From assembly GCF_028858725.1 (NCBI RefSeq), contig NC_084759.1, positions 138,490,171 to 138,554,170 of the forward strand: 64,000 nucleotides of DNA, written 5' to 3'. The translations under genes and the position numbers were made by a program. Source of the DNA: Colius striatus (Eukaryota > Chordata > Aves > Coliiformes > Coliidae). Below the pieces are notes generated by a model. It was not told the origin of the DNA and ran no database searches. It saw nothing but the letters and a program-made list of their open reading frames with translations. Of this stretch, positions 59,852 to 64,000 are shown one piece after another; positions within the stretch are counted from its first letter, which is position 1; each line of letters starts with the position of its first letter.

Positions 59852-60969
59852 TATGATGGTTTAGCCCTGGCTGGGTGCCAGGTGCCCATCATGTTGTAAT
59901 ATCACTCCCCTTCCTAAACTAGGCAGGGGAGAAAAAAAAAATATAATGAGAGGTTTGTGTGTTAAGGACAGGGAAATCACCTAACAATTAGCATCACGGG
60001 CAAAACAACTCAACTTGGGGAGAACAAGGTTTAATTTATTAATAAACTATAGGAACAGAGAGATGAGAAATAAAACCAAATCTTAAAACACTTCCCACAA
60101 CCCCTCCCTCTTCCTGGGACTCCCCTTCCTACTCTCTCAGTGGCACAGCAGATGGGGAATGGGGATTGTGGTTAGTTCATTACAGATGGACTTTACTACT
60201 GCTTCTTCTCAGGAGGAGGCCTTGTCACACTTCCCACTGCTACACTGTGGTGTCTCTCCCCATGGGAAACAGTCCTTCATGAACTTGTCCAGCATGGGTC
60301 CTTACCATGGGCTGCAGCTCCTCATGAACTGCTCCAGCATGGGGCCTCCCACAGGGGCAGTTCCTCATACACTGCCCCAACTGCCCCGGTCATCCACTGG
60401 GAGAACAGTCCTTCAGATATTGACTGCTCCGGAATGAGTCCCTCACAGGATCACAAGTCCTGACAGCAAACCTGCTCTGGTGTGGGCTCCTCTCTGCCCA
60501 CAGTCTCCCAGGTCCTGCCAGGTCCTTCCCATGGAGTCACAGCTTCCTTCAGGCATCCACTCACTTGGATGTGGGGTCCTCCACGGGCTAAGAGTGGGTC
60601 TCTGCTTTCTGGTGGCCTCAAGGGACTGCAGGGGGACAACCTGCCTCACCATGGTCCTCACCACAGGTCACAGGGGAGTCTTTCTTTCAGGGCCTAACCA
60701 CCGTCCTTCTCCTTTCCTCTCACTCCCTGTTGCTGCTGCAGTTTAGTACCTTCACAGCAATTTCTTCTCAAATACGTTATTCACAGCCAAATAGGTTACC
60801 TCAGTCACTAATTGGCCAGGCCTGGGTCAGCTGCAGTGTCTGTCTTAGAATTGACTGGCATGAGCCCTATCAGCTACAAGGGAAGCTTCTGGCAGCTCTT
60901 TGTTTAAAGAAGCCACCCCTGTAGCCCCTCACATGCTACCAAACACCTGGCCCAGGCAAAACCACTACA
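59852..60969 (+). mobile_element. Solo avian ERV LTR, sense
   Basis: It starts near 'tatgatggtttagccctgg' and ends 'caaaaccactaca'; the ends are imperfect inverted repeats (TGTAGTGGTTT-like). The flanks 'gtaag' (59,847-59,851) and 'gtaaa' (60,970-60,974) form a 5-bp duplication with one mismatch. Inside are 'gggcaaaacaactcaacttg', AATAAA at 60,041, and degenerate units of about 50 bp ('gggtccttaccatgggctgc', 'actgctccagcatggg') at 60,240-60,660. It is the same broad family as the antisense LTR at 5,575-7,543. Length is 1,118 bp. The 62-92 codon frames inside are produced by the tandem units and are not genes. Confidence 0.85.
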
Positions 60970-63900
60970 GTAAACCAACATATTTTTTTAGATCATAGCA
61001 TTATATTTTTATGTAACACTGTCCAGTATTTTACAACCTTGAAAACTATTCAGTAAATTAGAAAAAAAAGAGGGGAAATCATACTTAATATTCCGTAGCT
61101 TTGAGTTTTCATAAGTTGGCTCTACAGAGATTTTTGCCTGGAAATGTATTTCTGGGTTCTATACATATTCTTCATTTAAATGTATGCTGGTCAGGTGAGA
61201 TCCATTCTATTGAACTTTTAAAGACATTAAGATGTGTTCCACATCTATGTAAAATGTAAGTTATCTAAATAATACCACTGTCCTAGTTGATTTACAAAAG
61301 TCTGAAGTTAATAAATTTTTATATTGAGAATGAAAAAGGATTATGATAATCTCCATTTCTCTTAGCTTCTCTGATCAAGTATGTGAGAAAAATCATTATT
61401 TTTTTTGCAAGGGAATTATGTAATTATGGCTGAATTTTCAAATAGTGTAGTAAACTTTACTCTTGGCTAGCATCTTCTTCAAGAGCCACTTTTGATCTAT
61501 GTTCTTCAGTGTTACTTTTTTTTTAGACTGTTACACAGGCTAAAAAAACCTAGGTGGTAAATTACTTACATGCTAAAATATTTACTTATCTTGATTATAA
61601 ATGAATATAGATGTCACACTGAAGTAGCTCAGTATTAAGGTGAAGATAGCTCAAGTCACTTTACTCTGTGTATTGTATATGTATATATATATGAATTGAA
61701 TTACTCTGAATTAAAAAATTAAAATATTTGTATTAGAGTTACAGTACTTTACCTCCATTTTCCTCCACAATCTTTTTTTACCTTATTTTGTCATCTTTGC
61801 CTACTTTGAGTTGAGCTCCACTCTCCTCCTTTCTGGTTCAGTCTTAGCAAGGAAGATGGGAGGGACTGAAAGAGTAAAGAGACTTTCATTCTTCATTGAA
61901 ATTAACAATAGCAACGGAGACATTTTACATAATATGCTCTGTTAGAGAATATTCCAGTCTAATAATATCCCTAAGGACACAATATAAATCTCTTTACTGC
62001 CACGTGCCCCACATGCTTATAAATGCAATAAGCATACTTCTGTCCCTCAAGTCCTCTGACTGCCCATGTCACAATGAGTTATTGATCACTTAGTTGCTAC
62101 CTCTTAGGTTCATGATCTGTGTCATTGCTTTCTTTGATAGGCTATATTTTAACAATCTGCCTGTAGGATCCCTCAAAGATTTTGGACCAGTCAGTTCATC
62201 CCTCTTTTCCTTTTCTCTCTTGTCTTTGACAAGGACCTTCAACATTCCGCTTCTCTGTGTCATGTGAGACTGAAACATTATATTTCTTGTGTGGGAAATC
62301 CTCCTCATCCAACAGTTATTGTTGTTTCTAGGTTTACATCTCCTATGAAAGGAGCACATGCAGCTCATGCAAGGCTTTCTTTTAATACTCACTTCTCAAC
62401 GTTCTTCAAAATCAGAATTAAATGGTGCCCTTGTCTGTTCATGAAGTCAAATACCATATAATTTCTTCAAATACTTCATAGAAACGTTTGCCAGTTACAT
62501 GTTCTTATTTAGATCTCAGAGATATGGAGATCTCCATGGAAACTATTTTCTCCTCTATTGTCTGATCAATCTCCTTCCTTTTCTAAATAGGTTTGATCTA
62601 CACCTTTGTCAGCTGAGATGATTGTGTATGTCTAGACAGATTAAAATGCAGAGCAAACTCATTCTTAGGTGCTTACTTGGACCACAGCCTCTGAGTCTCT
62701 GGCAAATTGAACCCTATCTTTGAAATTTTACTACTGAATGGAACTCTTTCTGGTAGATAAATGAGAAATAATATATTGCAAAATAGTTTCTTATACACTT
62801 TTACCCAGGACTGTGTCAGGTTTTCACTTAATCCAGAATATTAATTTATTAGCATCACTCCTTACAATTTTCTTCTTTAGGCATGTTTTGTTTTATTTGT
62901 ATTTTTAATAAAAGAACATTTAGAAAAATTTTCTCATGTAATTTGTGTCTACTACAAAACACAACACAGAACTAGCATTTGCAATTTAGGGGACCTCTCA
63001 CTAGATAACCATATCGTATGAAAACTTATTATGAGACAGCCAAAAAGGGACTCCTGATATAATTAATATCCATGTAACTAGAGCTCAGATGTTTCTAGTA
63101 ACATTGATTAGAAATATCTCAATAACTGTAATATATGAGGCTTCCTCAAAGACATTAATTTACAATTTTACTAAGCACAATTCTCTTGATCCATTGAGGA
63201 ATGCTGGTGAAGGGTTTTTTTAACAGTGTACTTAACAAAAATGGCCTATTATTTTAATTCAAGGTATATTTTGCAATGTCACAAAAGCCTCCCACAAATT
63301 AAAGGAAGGAAAGTCTCACATCTTTATCCTATTTCATTAATTAAGACAGTAATATAATGCTTGAAATAGAAAATTCTGTAAAACTTTAAACTGATTTTAA
63401 TCTTATTACTTAGCAAAGGTTTTCACAATTTGATATTCTTAATACCAAGCAGCTAAATCTAGTCAGGAGAGGAAAAGAGAGAATATGGTAAATTTAAACA
63501 ACTTAAATATATTCTCTTTTTGCCTGCTTCATTCCAAAGAGCTTGTGATTTTGTCTTGGAGTCTTATATTGCTTCACCTATTCTAATTTATGTTGTACAT
63601 TGCATAAACCAGAATGTCTGTTTAGTACAAGAACCAAATTTTGTTTGTGTAGTTATTTAAATATTTGTTCGAATTGATTATACTTGGAAGTTTTTCTTAT
63701 CCCAACCTGGAAGTCTCATTATTCTCTGGAGAAGATCTCTTCTTTTTTTCTTCTGCTCATATTTAATTTTTTTAGTATGCTTACAGTTTATACATAAGTA
63801 CATGGTAAACATTTTTTTCAATATTTTGTATTCTCCATTTAAAGTAGAAAAGAGAAGTTAGAGTGAATGTTTAGGCTTTCACTATCTGCTTAAAAGTTCT

Positions 63901-64000
63901 AGACATTTGTGCAAAAACATGACACATATTTAGCAGTTTACCAATTAAAGAACTCGAATTTAACACAGTCATTGATTTTGTAACCATACATTTATTATAA
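60970..64000. other. PLCZ1 intron or downstream sequence, no exon seen
   Basis: AT-rich to the window edge. The candidate acceptors that I checked ('ctcttag' near 61,366, 'ttttttttag' near 61,525, 'tcttctttag' near 62,880) are not followed by PLC-like codons. Short open frames at 61,896-62,461 have no recognised domain. Confidence 0.45.

Overview
The window is bird genomic DNA. The evidence is repeated CR1 (chicken repeat 1) LINE copies with their usual 3' tail (a 'ctagatgatc...ggtccctt' block followed by copies of 'attctgtgatt'), several solo LTRs of common avian endogenous-retrovirus families, long AT-rich non-coding stretches and a split vertebrate gene. The exact species cannot be read from the sequence. 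No prokaryotic features, tRNA, rRNA or CRISPR array were seen.

Only one gene can be supported: the 5' half of phospholipase C zeta (PLCZ1), on the + strand from about 37,731 to 58,473 and continuing beyond the right edge. Five coding exons (37,731-37,853; 45,344-45,578; 52,089-52,290; 54,919-55,063; 58,321-58,473) join in frame through consensus splice sites. They give 286 open codons covering the EF-hand region and nearly all of the catalytic X domain. The catalytic His, Asn, Glu, Asp, His and Glu are all present. The end of X, the X-Y linker, Y and C2 lie outside the window. No in-frame ATG precedes the conserved N-terminal Trp, so the true start is an unseen upstream exon, a non-AUG codon or an internal Met.

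Layout. 1-37.7 kb is intergenic and mostly AT-rich unique sequence. It holds small CR1 tails, an LTR fragment (4.73-4.87 kb), an LTR nested in an opposite-strand LTR (5.57-7.54 kb), CR1 copies at 18.4 and 21.6 kb, a head-to-head CR1 composite (32.3-35.7 kb) with much of CR1 ORF1 and ORF2, and an unidentified antisense block with protein-like reading frames next to a poly(A)-like tract (36.05-37.5 kb). 37.7-58.5 kb is PLCZ1, whose introns hold CR1 copies and three sense-oriented LTRs. 58.5-64 kb is intronic or downstream sequence with one more sense LTR. Simple repeats are (ATT)18, a TA/CA/TA compound tract and a TAATAC hexamer array.

I found no convincing new biological system. The points most worth checking are the missing PLCZ1 start, the unidentified antisense block, the LTR with an inverted middle, the head-to-head CR1 junction, and the all-sense orientation of the LTRs in and beside the gene.
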